A DNA stretch of 47,882 bases from Asterionellopsis glacialis (Eukaryota; Bacillariophyta; Plagiogrammaphyceae; Rhaphoneidales; Asterionellopsidaceae), in assembly GCA_014885115.2 (NCBI GenBank), contig WKLE02004506.1, forward strand, positions 1 to 47,882. Reading direction: 5' to 3'. The notes beneath the pieces are model-generated. The model was not told the DNA's origin and ran no database searches. It saw only the letters and a program-made list of their open reading frames with translations. Numbering within the stretch: the first letter of the stretch is position 1; each line of letters starts with the position of its first letter. Shown here one piece after another: positions 21,308 to 31,187 of the stretch. The position numbers and the translations under genes were made by a program.

Positions 21308-22423
21308 ATGACAAAAATGAAGATCATGTTATCATCATTTCTATATTTGAACCATCAGATCCTATTATGTACCAGCATTTTTTTCCTCTTCAATCACTAT
21401 CAGATTGAAGCATTTGCACCTTATAATTTGAATCCATCGTCGAAATATAGCTTTGGGCTTCTAAGATCCGAACAAGATGATGTGAATTCTGTCGAAAATG
21501 GTTCTTCCGCATCTAGAAGAGATTTTGTCAAGTTTGGGACCTCCTTCACATCTGCAATACTACTTGGTAGTGCCACCTATTTATCGCCAACTATTGCAGC
21601 AGACGATAGAGCCATTGACGCATCTTCTGATAAAAGTATTGTAGATCCGAAGGTTGTTGCTGATCGATTGCGTGCTGTCCCAACATTCGTACTTGTGGAT
21701 AAGGAGGGTGTACCCTTCATGGTGGTTGGTGAAGATGCCAAGATTACAGGATACTTCTTTACCACGTACGATGAAGCTGATCGCATTTTAAAAGTTGCGC
21801 GTGATAGTGTATCCAAAAACATAAAAGAGGCAACAGTCGAACTTAGAACCAAGAGAAAAAATGAAAAGCTACCACCCCTCAAACCTGAAGAAGAACAAGA
21901 TGAAGTTGGTGTTAATCCATGGACTGATGCAAGGATTAGTACTGTCCCTCTTGATTTTGCAGTAACTCTTGTAACCAAAACAGAGACATCAGCCAAGGCG
22001 CGTGGAAGAGCATTATTTAGGATTGCTCCTGCTGAAACAGATGTGAGTGATGCATTAGCTTTGGATACGGATAGTGGAAAGGATGAATTAGCAGAAGGGA
22101 AAGTACCATTATTTTACTTTGAAGACTTTATGACAGAATCACCCGATAATAATGAAAAGCAAAGCCCTTTATATTTTCGAAAGGATGAACTCATCAATGA
22201 TTGGAAGAAACAAAATCCATCATCGACAACATTACCTGATGTTCGCGTATCCGAACTTTTTGGTGTATTGACAGAAATGTTGAGACCTGGTGGGACTGAC
22301 GAAGATTTAAAAACACTAGTCTTTGTCCCCCCAAAGGGAAGCTCAAAGAAAGCAACCGCATGTTTGAAAAAAGGTGGAAATGAAGCACCATTTTTAATTG
22401 GTAAGACAAATATTGTCTTATAA
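21308..22423 (+). CDS. Tic22-like plastid protein, predicted thylakoid lumen
   Basis: Intronless, 371 residues. The leader has three parts. A signal peptide ends IEA, followed at once by FAP (residues 36-38), the diatom ASAFAP-type motif that directs import through the four plastid membranes. A Ser/Asn-rich transit part runs to about residue 68. A twin-arginine type lumen signal, SRRDFVKFG then SAILLGSATYL, ends in Ala-Ala about residue 98. The mature part matches the Tic22 family: VPTFVLVDKEGVPFMV, ITGYFFTTYDEADRIL, VPLDFAV, VPLFYFEDF and SPLYFRKDELINDW. Plant Tic22 works in the intermembrane space of the plastid envelope; cyanobacterial homologues are periplasmic and lumenal chaperone-like proteins. 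The tat-type signal points to the lumen here (inference). Confidence 0.85.
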   Translation: MTKMKIMLSSFLYLNHQILLCTSIFFLFNHYQIEAFAPYNLNPSSKYSFGLLRSEQDDVNSVENGSSASRRDFVKFGTSFTSAILLGSATYLSPTIAADDRAIDASSDKSIVDPKVVADRLRAVPTFVLVDKEGVPFMVVGEDAKITGYFFTTYDEADRILKVARDSVSKNIKEATVELRTKRKNEKLPPLKPEEEQDEVGVNPWTDARISTVPLDFAVTLVTKTETSAKARGRALFRIAPAETDVSDALALDTDSGKDELAEGKVPLFYFEDFMTESPDNNEKQSPLYFRKDELINDWKKQNPSSTTLPDVRVSELFGVLTEMLRPGGTDEDLKTLVFVPPKGSSKKATACLKKGGNEAPFLIGKTNIVL

Positions 22424-22527
22424 ACCAAAATTAGCTATTCTTTATTCTTTCTCTATATTGATGTATATTATAGCATGGGGACAAAAGTCTCGTGGTGTGT
22501 TGACTGAAATCAAAAAATTCTACACTT

Positions 22528-24103
22528 TTAAGTGTCTTTTTCCTTTATAAAAAGCATGTCTCCTAAACCAGGAGTTCGCATCAACATTTCTTCTCCGTCC
22601 AAAACATTTTCTAGTTCTTCAAAATCTATTTCATTACGCAAAATTGGGTGATTCACCATGAGCCATCTAGCTTGTAATAAATTACTTGCTGTTGTACTAC
22701 GTCGTACTTGGTATATGCCACCAAAGGCATCGTTCAAATCACTAGCAAAGTTATAGAACAATATGTAAATCGAACATAACAATGCAAAGAGTAATGAACT
22801 TTCATTCGACGGCAATCCTGTTTCAACATCAACTGTAGGCAAGGTATTTATTATGAACCTACAAACCGTGTTACGATGCAGTAAGAAAAAAGAATAAGAA
22901 TTCATTCGAAACAACAAGGGTTCCGAACAATACGCATTATGAGACTTACCCCAATACAATTAAACTCGTCAAACTTTGTAAAATGAAAAAGTGAGTTCTC
23001 GGAAGTGCTAATGCTTCATCGCTTAAGCGATTGGCACGGGTTGTAACAAGGTCCTTCAAAAGATCGCGACAGCTGCCAAGTGCATTCTATTACACGAAAC
23101 ATGTTTTTCACAAATGAGTGTCAAAATACTCTCTTGAAAACAACCAAAATCGACCCTCTTCTAATATACGTACCACTTGGCTACCAAAGTTACCTTGCTC
23201 TCTTTCCAATTTCTCTTCTTGTTTCTCAACCAATTCTAATATTCTCGAATATGGATCACTATACATAAGTACCATAAGTTCGCCACCTCGACTTTTCTGA
23301 ACCAATGTTCTTATTTGATCTGCAATACTCTGACCAGCTTCAATTAAGGATTCTTTGTCGTCGCGAAATATTCTAATCAGATTTCTAGTAATCATGGCCA
23401 ACAGAGCACTTTCCGTAGAAACTGTGTCTTGAATCCGTTGTTGTCGAGTATATAGTATAGATAACGTTAGTGATACGAAAGTACCGTACAGGATGGAAAC
23501 ACCAGGACTAAATTTAGAAGTTATTTCGTCCAGTTGAGTAGATGATAATGATAATGATTCGAACCCATACAGAAACTGAACAATATAAGGGAAGACAACA
23601 TAGGGGACAGCAAATGATATCAAACGTGCAGTTGTTGATATCCAAAATATGTCTTTGAATGCAGGTTGAGGTGGTGACAAATCTTCAAGAACCGGAGGAA
23701 AACGATTGTCATTTGCAAAGGGTGCGCTTTTGGCATAGGCTCGATTTACTATTAATCTCGTTCTGCGGGCCTCCCTTCTATTCATCCGTAGAAAGAAGTT
23801 TTCAAAAGAAGGATCTGGATCTGATGATTTTCTAACTAATTCCATATCTGCTCCCGTGGTATTTGTCCAAGAAACATTCATGATACAATTCCCTTTTTCC
23901 TTCAGGCACATGACAACCTTCGAAAAGTCATCCTGATTCTCATCTAATTCTACCGAGCCATCGTACGAGAATGGAGGATAATCTATCGATCTTCTCCTTT
24001 TCTTCTGCTGACTGCCATTCACTTCATTTTCGCCACTAGCATCTTTCTGAGACGTTCTCCGCGATGATTCGCCGAAGAAAGCGGTGTAAGGACGTTTGAA
24101 CAA
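22528..24103 (-). CDS. DUF4239/bestrophin-like membrane protein (5' end in gap)
   Basis: Exons 23174-24103 (open at the gap), 22950-23086 and 22528-22858. Introns are 87 bp (23087-23173, GTACGT...AATAG) and 91 bp (22859-22949, GTAAGT...TTTGTAG); 465 residues are visible. The middle exon supplies NALGSCRDLLKDLVTTRANRL. Membrane segments seen: ISFAVPYVVFPYIVQFLYGF, SILYGTFVSLTLSILYT, FFILQSLTSLIVLGFI and LLFALLCSIYILFYNFASDL. The last is followed by LNDAFGGIYQVRRS, a signature of DUF4239/bestrophin-like anion-channel relatives. The start lies in or beyond the gap; an ATG at 24345 (MLKIQKIM) is a candidate if the gap length is right. Exon joins rest on frame continuity. Confidence 0.7.
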
Positions 24104-24319
24104 NNNNNNNNNNNNNNNNNNNNNNNNNNNNNNNNNNNNNNNNNNNNNNNNNNNNNNNNNNNNNNNNNNNNNNNNNNNNNNNNNNNNNNNNNNNNNNNNN
24201 NNNNNNNNNNNNNNNNNNNNNNNNNNNNNNNNNNNNNNNNNNNNNNNNNNNNNNNNNNNNNNNNNNNNNNNNNNNNNNNNNNNNNNNNNNNNNNNNNNNN
24301 NNNNNNNNNNNNNNNNNNN
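24104..24319. other. Assembly gap
   Basis: A run of 216 undetermined bases interrupting the 5' part of the DUF4239-like gene. Its true length is not known. Confidence 1.
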
Positions 24320-24345
24320 AGCATGATTTTTTGTATTTTCAACAT

Positions 24346-25005
24346 GTTCCCTCCGCCGACTTCGGAGGTACTGGAAGGACCTGCTTTATCTGCTGACCAC
24401 CAGTATTAATCTGCCATTGGTATCACTATTATTGTACCCCCAAAAAAGGAAATTATTTCGAAAAACATTTTCGTCCAATCAATCTGCACTTCTGAATATA
24501 TAAAAATCGTACAAAAATTCTATTCAAGGAGAGCAACAACTCAATAAATAAGATTTCCTTTAAATACAAACAATGTAAAAAATTTGTCTTAGTACAATAA
24601 GTGTAGTCTACTCTACTAGCAGGTTTAATGAATGATTTTACGATTGCAAAGTTCCAGTAGTTTGTGTACTACTACTGTCCGAGAGGGTCTATTACGCTAG
24701 GTACAGTACTTAACAACAAAATCGCCAGCACAGAATGAATCTTAAGGTTGGTGTATCTGAATCTTAATCGTGTACATTTTTTAAGAAAAAAGCAAACACA
24801 AAGTACTTATTCACCGCCATTGATTTTGTTTGTGTTCTGCCTGCTGGCTGCAAAAGTTTTCCCAAAAGAATCACTGATTTGCGAAGCCACTTGCGAACTA
24901 TCAAAGCATCACTGCTTTGTTTTGTCAGATCATCAAATCTGTAATCAGCAAGAGAATCTTCTCTAGTTTTCTGTTATTCTTACAAAGACCATCGCCTAAT
25001 TGTTC
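24346..25005. promoter_or_regulatory. Divergent intergenic region
   Basis: Runs from the likely start of the DUF4239-like gene to the start of the Trp/Cys-repeat gene. From about 24590 to 24720 it is dense in TAGTAC/CTACTA and GGTACAGTAC elements like other intergenic stretches here. No gene seen. Confidence 0.35.
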
Positions 25006-26415
25006 ATGAAGATGCAAGCCGCCCACTCGCTGATTCTTCTTTTCGGAGTCAGTCTCACTTATTTGGGAGAATGTCAAATGCACCGTTTGAACAGTCGAGG
25101 CATCCCTGTTCCTCGTTTCCGATTTACTGAATGGAAATTCAGTGATGAATATATTAAAGACTATGCTGCTCCTGCTCTCGGCTACGAAAAAGACACTTGG
25201 GACAATCCAAGCATATCGAACATTCCAGTAGCATCGAGTGCTTTTTTTTCGTTGTCTCTGGACTCTAGGGTTACTGCGACTAGAATGGGCTTTACAGAAG
25301 AGTCCTGGGATTGCTATGTCAATCATTATATTGGTAAGACATGGAGGGAGCTAATTGACATGGATCTTGACAAATATTTTTACCGTCTTGGTTGGGTAGC
25401 ACCTGATGCGGATGATCTGGACAATGTTGTAGGGCCTTCCTCTACTTCCGTCTTTGACAAGAAATGGAATGAACTCAACAGAGTTGAACGGGAAGCAGCT
25501 GAAGAGTTGTGTTATTGCAGTGGAATCTGGGATGGATTAAGTCTGGCTGACTGGGGTTACCCTATTTATCGGTTCGTTCCATTCAACCGCATGAGTAGAG
25601 CGCTTAACACAGATAAGTTGAATTACGCAAAAGAACTCGGTTATAATTATCCTGAAGATTGGGACAATACTGGGTCGAATCAAGTCGAATTAAAACAATT
25701 TTCAGCTTTGAACAATAATGAGCAACAAGCTGCGAAAAACATTGGATTTACAGAGGCTTCGTGGGACTGTTACCAAAATCACTATCGCGGTTATACTTGG
25801 CTTGAACTCGAAGACAAAGGAGTACAATCCCATTTCCGCGCTTTGAATTGGAACCAAGACAGTTGGCAGGGCAATAAAGAAATTCCGGAAACAGTTTTGA
25901 GATTTTGGCGTGACTTGTCTGACACTGAACAGCGCGCTCTGGTGGAGCTTTGTTACTCACCACAAATGTGGAATGAACAGTTACCAATTCCAGATTGGAC
26001 CTGCTACAGTGATCACTATTTCGGTTCTACTTGGGATGAACTTGAAAGCCATGGTGTTCAACAGTTTTTCATCTCGTTAGGGTGGACGCAGAATAGTTGG
26101 CATGGCAACTCTAATGCTCCAGAATCTCAAGACACACAATGGGAGAACTTAACTCCAGAAGAAAAATACGCAGCAAGTCAAGTATGTTTCGATGAATCGG
26201 CATGGTCAGCCCGGTCTGCACCGATGTTTTCAACCTGGGAGCCAGAACCTAAAGCAAAGGGTACGCACCCATTTTGGGTCTTTACCTTTGTCTTGCTCAT
26301 TGTGGGAGGTGTTACAGGTATAGTAATCGTCTTAATGTTGAGAAATGTCGAAGCTAAGAAAGCTCAGAATGCTGATGTAGAGTTTGCTGAGAACTCTGGC
26401 ATTGAAATTTCTTAA
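25006..26415 (+). CDS. Type I membrane protein with Trp/Cys repeats
   Basis: 469 residues from the ATG at 25006; the frame opens two codons earlier with TTG. A signal peptide (SLILLFGVSLTYLGECQ) is followed by an ectodomain built of repeats. Three times a unit DCYxxHYxGxTWxEL occurs (SWDCYVNHYIGKTWREL, SWDCYQNHYRGYTWLEL, DWTCYSDHYFGSTWDEL), each followed by a loop with LGW or LNW and then a second element WxxLxxxExxAAxxLCY. The Cys pairs (DCY and LCY) look set for disulfides. One membrane helix follows (FWVFTFVLLIVGGVTGIVIVLML), then a short acidic tail. The mix of Trp, Glu and Gly resembles repeat proteins of diatoms; function is unknown. Surface adhesion or wall contact is conjecture. Confidence 0.8.
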   Translation: MKMQAAHSLILLFGVSLTYLGECQMHRLNSRGIPVPRFRFTEWKFSDEYIKDYAAPALGYEKDTWDNPSISNIPVASSAFFSLSLDSRVTATRMGFTEESWDCYVNHYIGKTWRELIDMDLDKYFYRLGWVAPDADDLDNVVGPSSTSVFDKKWNELNRVEREAAEELCYCSGIWDGLSLADWGYPIYRFVPFNRMSRALNTDKLNYAKELGYNYPEDWDNTGSNQVELKQFSALNNNEQQAAKNIGFTEASWDCYQNHYRGYTWLELEDKGVQSHFRALNWNQDSWQGNKEIPETVLRFWRDLSDTEQRALVELCYSPQMWNEQLPIPDWTCYSDHYFGSTWDELESHGVQQFFISLGWTQNSWHGNSNAPESQDTQWENLTPEEKYAASQVCFDESAWSARSAPMFSTWEPEPKAKGTHPFWVFTFVLLIVGGVTGIVIVLMLRNVEAKKAQNADVEFAENSGIEIS

Positions 26416-26838
26416 AAACATGTGCTGTCAAAAGTAGCAATGATTTGGGACACAATCAATTATTCTTGGTCCTCGGACTATAAGAATTCATGAACTTACA
26501 TTTAGCACGACGAATTTCAACAAGGTCAATATTTTGAAGCTTGGGATCAATTAACATATTTTAGTCTCATGAGAACCCAGGCGTCAAGCGATGCGATACA
26601 TCTTTTATACTTATTTAAAATAATGAAATTTAGAGCACGTCTTTAGTTTCACATATTGTACAAGTCCCCGGCTATAATGATAATGATGAAAACCCTCGTC
26701 ATCCAATAAATTAGGATCTACTCCGTAGAGAACAACATGATCCATTTATCATCATCTGGTAAAGGCGGTATTATTCTTGCCTTGTACCTGCTGGTATCTG
26801 AATGTACCTTTTACCTGCTACTTGTAAGGGGTTGGACC

Positions 26839-26847
26839 TACCTGGTA
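26839..26847. promoter_or_regulatory. TACCTGGTA site
   Basis: Exact copy of the recurring intergenic palindrome TACCWGGTA, 504 bases before the ATG at 27351. Confidence 0.4.
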
Positions 26848-27137
26848 CTTGGTACAGTATATCAGTATTATGAACCTGGGGAAGAGTCTTTTTCACGTAT
26901 TCTGGGTACCTGGCTCCACTTTACCACATAGGTAATTATACGTATGATAAAGATCGGAGTCCTTTTCTATCAATTTAGATGGTAAGGTACTACTGTGTAT
27001 GTAGAGAACGAGAGGACTAATATATAAAATTAATAGCAATAACAGGCACAGTAACACAAAGCAGATGTTGCCGGTGTCTATTTCCGTATTATGCCAGCGT
27101 CACTTTTTGAATGTTATATTTCCCTTCCAAAATTCCT

Positions 27138-27146
27138 TACCTGGTA
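27138..27146. promoter_or_regulatory. TACCTGGTA site
   Basis: Second exact copy in the same intergenic region, 205 bases before the ATG at 27351. Confidence 0.4.
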
Positions 27147-27350
27147 GACAGCACTGTACCAGGTTGAGAGGACAGCGAGCGCGCTCCATTTTAAATCTAC
27201 GGAAGAGACTAACAGGTACTGCACAACAGTAAGTAGAAACTCTAGTCCTAAAAATACCGCGGTAGCGGACGACTATAATACACCTTGTTTTGTTGAGACA
27301 CACAAGGACACGTTCGTTGACGAGAAAATCTTTTTGAATCTCTCCGCAGC

Positions 27351-28001
27351 ATGCTCATTTCGGTCACCGCAGTGAAGGCAAGCATGCATGTTGCCACTCA
27401 GATTGCCACATTCAAACCTGTCTCTGAAGCTGTTCTTGGGATGTCATCTACTGTAGCTATGGCGCTCCGAGGTGGGGATACCGCAGCGGCAGCAGCAGAG
27501 ACAGTGTTTAATTTGAATAGGGCGCGTATTCGGTTAGAAGGTTTAAGTTCGTATGGTTTAATTACAAGTTTGCTCATGAATGCAACTCTAGCACTGTTTG
27601 GAATGACTAGAAAAAAGGTCATTACAAAGGAAGACAATAATGTGGACCGTACAGCCAAGACGATCTTTCTATTTTTGGTGAGTGTTTCCATCATAGCGGG
27701 GTTTTATACAACAATTGTCTTTACCTTGCTGGTATTGTATTCCAAAACTGCTTTGGGAATGGCAAAAGACACCGCATTTTTAGAATTCTTTTCTCAGACA
27801 GCCAATGTACGACAAACGGGTTTTTTTAGTTTTATTGTATCTTTGGTGTCCTTTACGGTATCCTTTTGCTTGTCAATTTTCATAAATTATGAGGGACCTA
27901 TACGTTGGTATGCAACTTCGTTGGCTGCTGTATTAACTAGTGCAGGTCTTGTAAGTTGGGTCAAGATCATATCTATTGGTGGACAAATCTTATTTTCCTA
28001 G
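27351..28001 (+). CDS. Unknown polytopic membrane protein
   Basis: Intronless, 216 residues. It has about four to five membrane segments: GLITSLLMNATLALFGM (about 68-84), a long one TIFLFLVSVSIIAGFYTTIVFTLLVL, GFFSFIVSLVSFTVSFCLSIF, and WYATSLAAVLTSAGLVSWV. LYSKTALGMAKD lies in a loop after the second segment. The N-terminal 55 residues contain an Ala-rich part with ALRGGDTAAAAAE. I recognise no family with certainty; similar small membrane proteins occur in algae and plants. Localisation is unclear, and no plastid motif is seen. Confidence 0.75.
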   Translation: MLISVTAVKASMHVATQIATFKPVSEAVLGMSSTVAMALRGGDTAAAAAETVFNLNRARIRLEGLSSYGLITSLLMNATLALFGMTRKKVITKEDNNVDRTAKTIFLFLVSVSIIAGFYTTIVFTLLVLYSKTALGMAKDTAFLEFFSQTANVRQTGFFSFIVSLVSFTVSFCLSIFINYEGPIRWYATSLAAVLTSAGLVSWVKIISIGGQILFS

Positions 28002-28378
28002 AGTAACTAAAAAATGTTGAAATGCAAGATACTTTTCGGCTACTCTGGTTGTTGAAGCTTTATAGATCTTGTTGCGGGCACGACAAAGTATCCAAGTAGA
28101 TTAAATAGCTCTTTTTGCATCTTGGGGGGAATAGGCCAATCTTGGCTAATAAGCCTATGGTACGGAATGACATGGTTAATATAGTACATGTCAAAGGACG
28201 ACCTAATATGATTTGTTCGGAATTGTTTACCATACGAGTAGATCCAATATAGTAATGATGCCTTTTTAGAAAAATTATACATTTATTGACTATGAATTTA
28301 CTGGAGATTAAGTTACTGCACAATATATCATTATATCATTCTTAGAGAAAGACATTTCCATCAAATGAAGTTTCCCTT
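28002..28378. other. Convergent 3' intergenic region
   Basis: About 380 bases between converging genes. No coding content; 3' UTRs expected. Confidence 0.4.
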
Positions 28379-29458
28379 TCATTCACAACGTTGATAGTAT
28401 ACTTGAAATCCTGATAATCTACCACTTGAAGTGTCAGAAATTGCACCAAATGTCTGTGCAGACACTGTTACTTTTGATTCCAGATCATCATAACAATGTG
28501 ACTGTATATTCTTTGGAGTTAAATCATAGAAATCAATATTTACACCATGGGATGGACATGATCGTATGCGGTTTTGAAATCCATTGGTCGAAACAACTAA
28601 ACTCATGGCACCGGAATCTCGCACACCTACAACTGTAATGGACAGTCTGTCAATCGCTTCCTCAAATGCATCATGATAATCCTTATGATACACACATTTG
28701 TTCTCTTCATTGTAATGATAGCACCGTAAAAATCGCTCCATTGCATATGAATGGATCGTACATGGTAAATCCAGTCTACTTATTCTACAGTGTGTGTTGC
28801 TCTCGTCGCCGTTGTTGTTATTGTTGCTATTCTTGGTGTCGTCGTCGTCCTTTACATTTTCTTCCTCACAGTAAGCATCCGTGACAAATCCCATGGCAAT
28901 TGGTTCCGATGTGGGTATAGTACTACCATTGCACGAACTGTAGCTGGTATTGTCTTCGTGTGCTATCCAATCACGGTTGGATATACGAATAAAAAATTCA
29001 TACTCTTGAGGATTTGTGAAACAATTCACATCAAGGTGATTAGGGAACGATGGACAACCTGAACACTGATGTTTGGGGAATCCAAAATGTGATGTACGAT
29101 TCGATGGACGATTCCCATGTATGATTGCATGATTTTCCATGACTTCTGCATAATTAGCTGTACGGAGCCATCGTAAGACTCTAGCTCTTGCATGAGGCAC
29201 ACGAGTACTCTTTTTATTTAATCCGTGTCGTTTCTCTCGGCGTATCCATTCTCCTTGGGCGGTACTATATAATAATGGACAACAAACATCAAAGAATGCA
29301 AGGTCCTTTTCATTGAGAAACTCCATAATAACCCATAATGGATCATTAGGAAGTGCGAGAAGAGGCACTTCTGCTGTTGTGTTGTTCATTTCAGATAGCT
29401 TTGCACCGGCTTCTTCTGTTTTGGATTCTTCTACCAGTGCTAGACGAGAAGGCACCAT
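28379..29458 (-). CDS. F-box-like protein
   Basis: 359 residues from the ATG at 29458; four further codons upstream open with TTG only. Near the N-terminus, residues about 35-75 (LPNDPLWVIMEFLNEKDLAFFDVCCPLLYSTAQG) fit an F-box or F-box-like helical motif that recruits Skp1 of an SCF ubiquitin ligase. The rest has a Cys/His-rich stretch (CSGCPSFPNHLDVNC), an Asn/Asp-rich disordered insert and a beta-rich C-terminal half (ITVVGVRDSGAMSLVVSTN). That half may be a recognition domain, but no known repeat type is seen. The call rests on the F-box resemblance alone. Confidence 0.6.
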   Translation of the reverse strand: MVPSRLALVEESKTEEAGAKLSEMNNTTAEVPLLALPNDPLWVIMEFLNEKDLAFFDVCCPLLYSTAQGEWIRREKRHGLNKKSTRVPHARARVLRWLRTANYAEVMENHAIIHGNRPSNRTSHFGFPKHQCSGCPSFPNHLDVNCFTNPQEYEFFIRISNRDWIAHEDNTSYSSCNGSTIPTSEPIAMGFVTDAYCEEENVKDDDDTKNSNNNNNGDESNTHCRISRLDLPCTIHSYAMERFLRCYHYNEENKCVYHKDYHDAFEEAIDRLSITVVGVRDSGAMSLVVSTNGFQNRIRSCPSHGVNIDFYDLTPKNIQSHCYDDLESKVTVSAQTFGAISDTSSGRLSGFQVYYQRCE

Positions 29459-30930
29459 TGTGTCAAACAAGTACTTTGCTTCTCGCTTTCAGATGTGTTT
29501 TCCAGCTTTATCTATATCTTGCTGTGGGAAGGAAATAGGAGATATGACTTGTACGAAAACTTTCTTTACAAACTAGAACACGTGCATTAGGACAACACAA
29601 CGGCAATGCTCTCTCTAGAAAACAATACTCTGTATGCAGAGAAATGATGGCGGTACTAGCGGAACAGAGGAGAAACTTGAGTTTCACGTCTTTTTTTCTA
29701 ATGATGTTTACCGAGTTTTTCCTAGATTCTTCAAATTCTTCGGTGGATATGGAGATGGTTGTGCATGAATCATTGGTAGATGATGACACACTCAGTCACG
29801 ATATATAGTACGTAATTAGACTCGAAGTTTCGTTCACTAGTCCTAATTGACTCACGTGGTTATCCAGAAGACAAAATTTAAAAAAATATCCTAAGAGAGC
29901 AGACCCATAGTGAGTAATGAGCAATTAAGCCCAAAAGAAATGTCTTGTGAAAGTACAGAACTAGAAAATCAATACTAAATCTTGGGTACTGTACCGGGTA
30001 GTGCATCGGATTGCCATGTACATGGTACTGGAAGAAACTCGAACAAATTTCCCCATATAAATCAAAGAAATAGGTTATTCCAATACTTCGCTTATCCGAA
30101 TCCTGTTTTCTGCTCAATACTATTACGTGTTTTCAGAAATGTGTAGACATAATACAGAACCTTCATAGTTCGCGTTTTAGTCGTAAATTAAACTGTCTCT
30201 GAGGGCCTCTGTCCCGTGCAGAAACTATGAATAATACATGCAATTAAAAAACTACGATTAGCTTCTTATCTAATATATCATTGACTATCCCAGTAGGAGT
30301 ACTTGATGAAATCGGATTATTACGTATATGTATTAATAGCTGTACCAGATAAATCCTACTGAATTTTCCGATAGTAGGACTACCATCATGTGTACCAGCT
30401 ACCTGGTAGGAATAAATCCCCTTGAAGAACACATCCTATTGATATCCCAGCAACCCAGTAACTTATCAATCGCGTTCCGTGTTGAATGATATGTTTTCAA
30501 GGGACACTTCTTGCATCTACAGTCCTGTTAGACCTACCGTAGTGGAACAAAAACATTCTTCAAACAAACAAACTTCTGAAATTTTGGGACAATGACAATG
30601 CTGCCGTTTGTGAACGGCAGATTGGAGGTTGTGCCAACTACAAGTAATCTGTATGATCAAAATGGAAGTGAAGATTGCAGAAGAAGGAAACAAGAATAGT
30701 ACTAATCTAAAGAAAACAAGGTTGGTCAACAACGAAGGAGTCCACAGATCACTAGCACCCATTTGACCCATTTGACTAAAAATTCCATATCACCCACATG
30801 TTTGTGATAGGGATGGATTTTGGGAATGAGAATGTTGCTATCACATGCCAGATTGACTTGCTGAGGATAGTGCAAATAGTGAAAGGATAAGATAAGCTGT
30901 GTCATCTTGATTTTCCAGAATCACACATCA
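29459..30930. other. Intergenic, no gene seen
   Basis: About 1.5 kb without credible genes; the frames at 29508-29789, 29878-30117, 30244-30432 and 30517-30771 are low-complexity chance frames. It contains TACCGGGTA at 29992-30000 and TACCTGGTA at 30400-30408. CpG becomes rare from about 30735 onward. Confidence 0.4.
30400..30408. promoter_or_regulatory. TACCTGGTA site
   Basis: Exact copy of the recurring palindrome, in the intergenic stretch upstream of the minus-strand F-box-like gene (about 940 bases from its ATG). Confidence 0.3.
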
Positions 30931-30943
30931 CGAACAGCTTATC
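30891..30943. repeat. Inverted repeat (10-bp arms)
   Basis: GATAAGCTGT at 30891-30900 is complementary to ACAGCTTATC at 30934-30943, with a 33-base loop. A direct repeat TCTTGATTTTcCAGAAT / TCTTGATTTTtCAGAAT follows in the loop and after the second arm. It could be the edge of the transposon island. Confidence 0.5.
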
Positions 30944-31187
30944 CTTTCTTGATTTTTCAGAATTAGTGGACAATTACTTCTACAATACTATTGGCCATCA
31001 TTATTTTAATCTTCTTCAGCATGTGACTTCTCTTTCAACAACAATATATATTTGCATATTTAGAGAAGTTAGATGTAACATTAAAAAATAGATCATTCTT
31101 GTTTGCATTTGTTTCTGCTCTTAGCAATTGCAGATCTCCAAAAGAGTTACCATGAGTGTCTGGTAGAATCTGGTTATTCCAATAGAC

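Larger units (their letters stand above)
26416..27350. promoter_or_regulatory. Intergenic region rich in GTACC motifs
   Basis: About 930 bases between two plus-strand genes. Exact TACCTGGTA palindromes sit at 26839-26847 and 27138-27146, and half-sites near 26907 and 27157. The frame at 26737-26931 looks accidental, formed by these repeats. CCGCAG just before the ATG at 27351 could be a splice acceptor of a 5' UTR intron. Confidence 0.45.

Noticed and set aside
26737..26931. Plus-strand frame of 64 residues
   Set aside because: Made up of repeated GTACC/CTGGTA DNA elements; hydrophobic by chance, no family.
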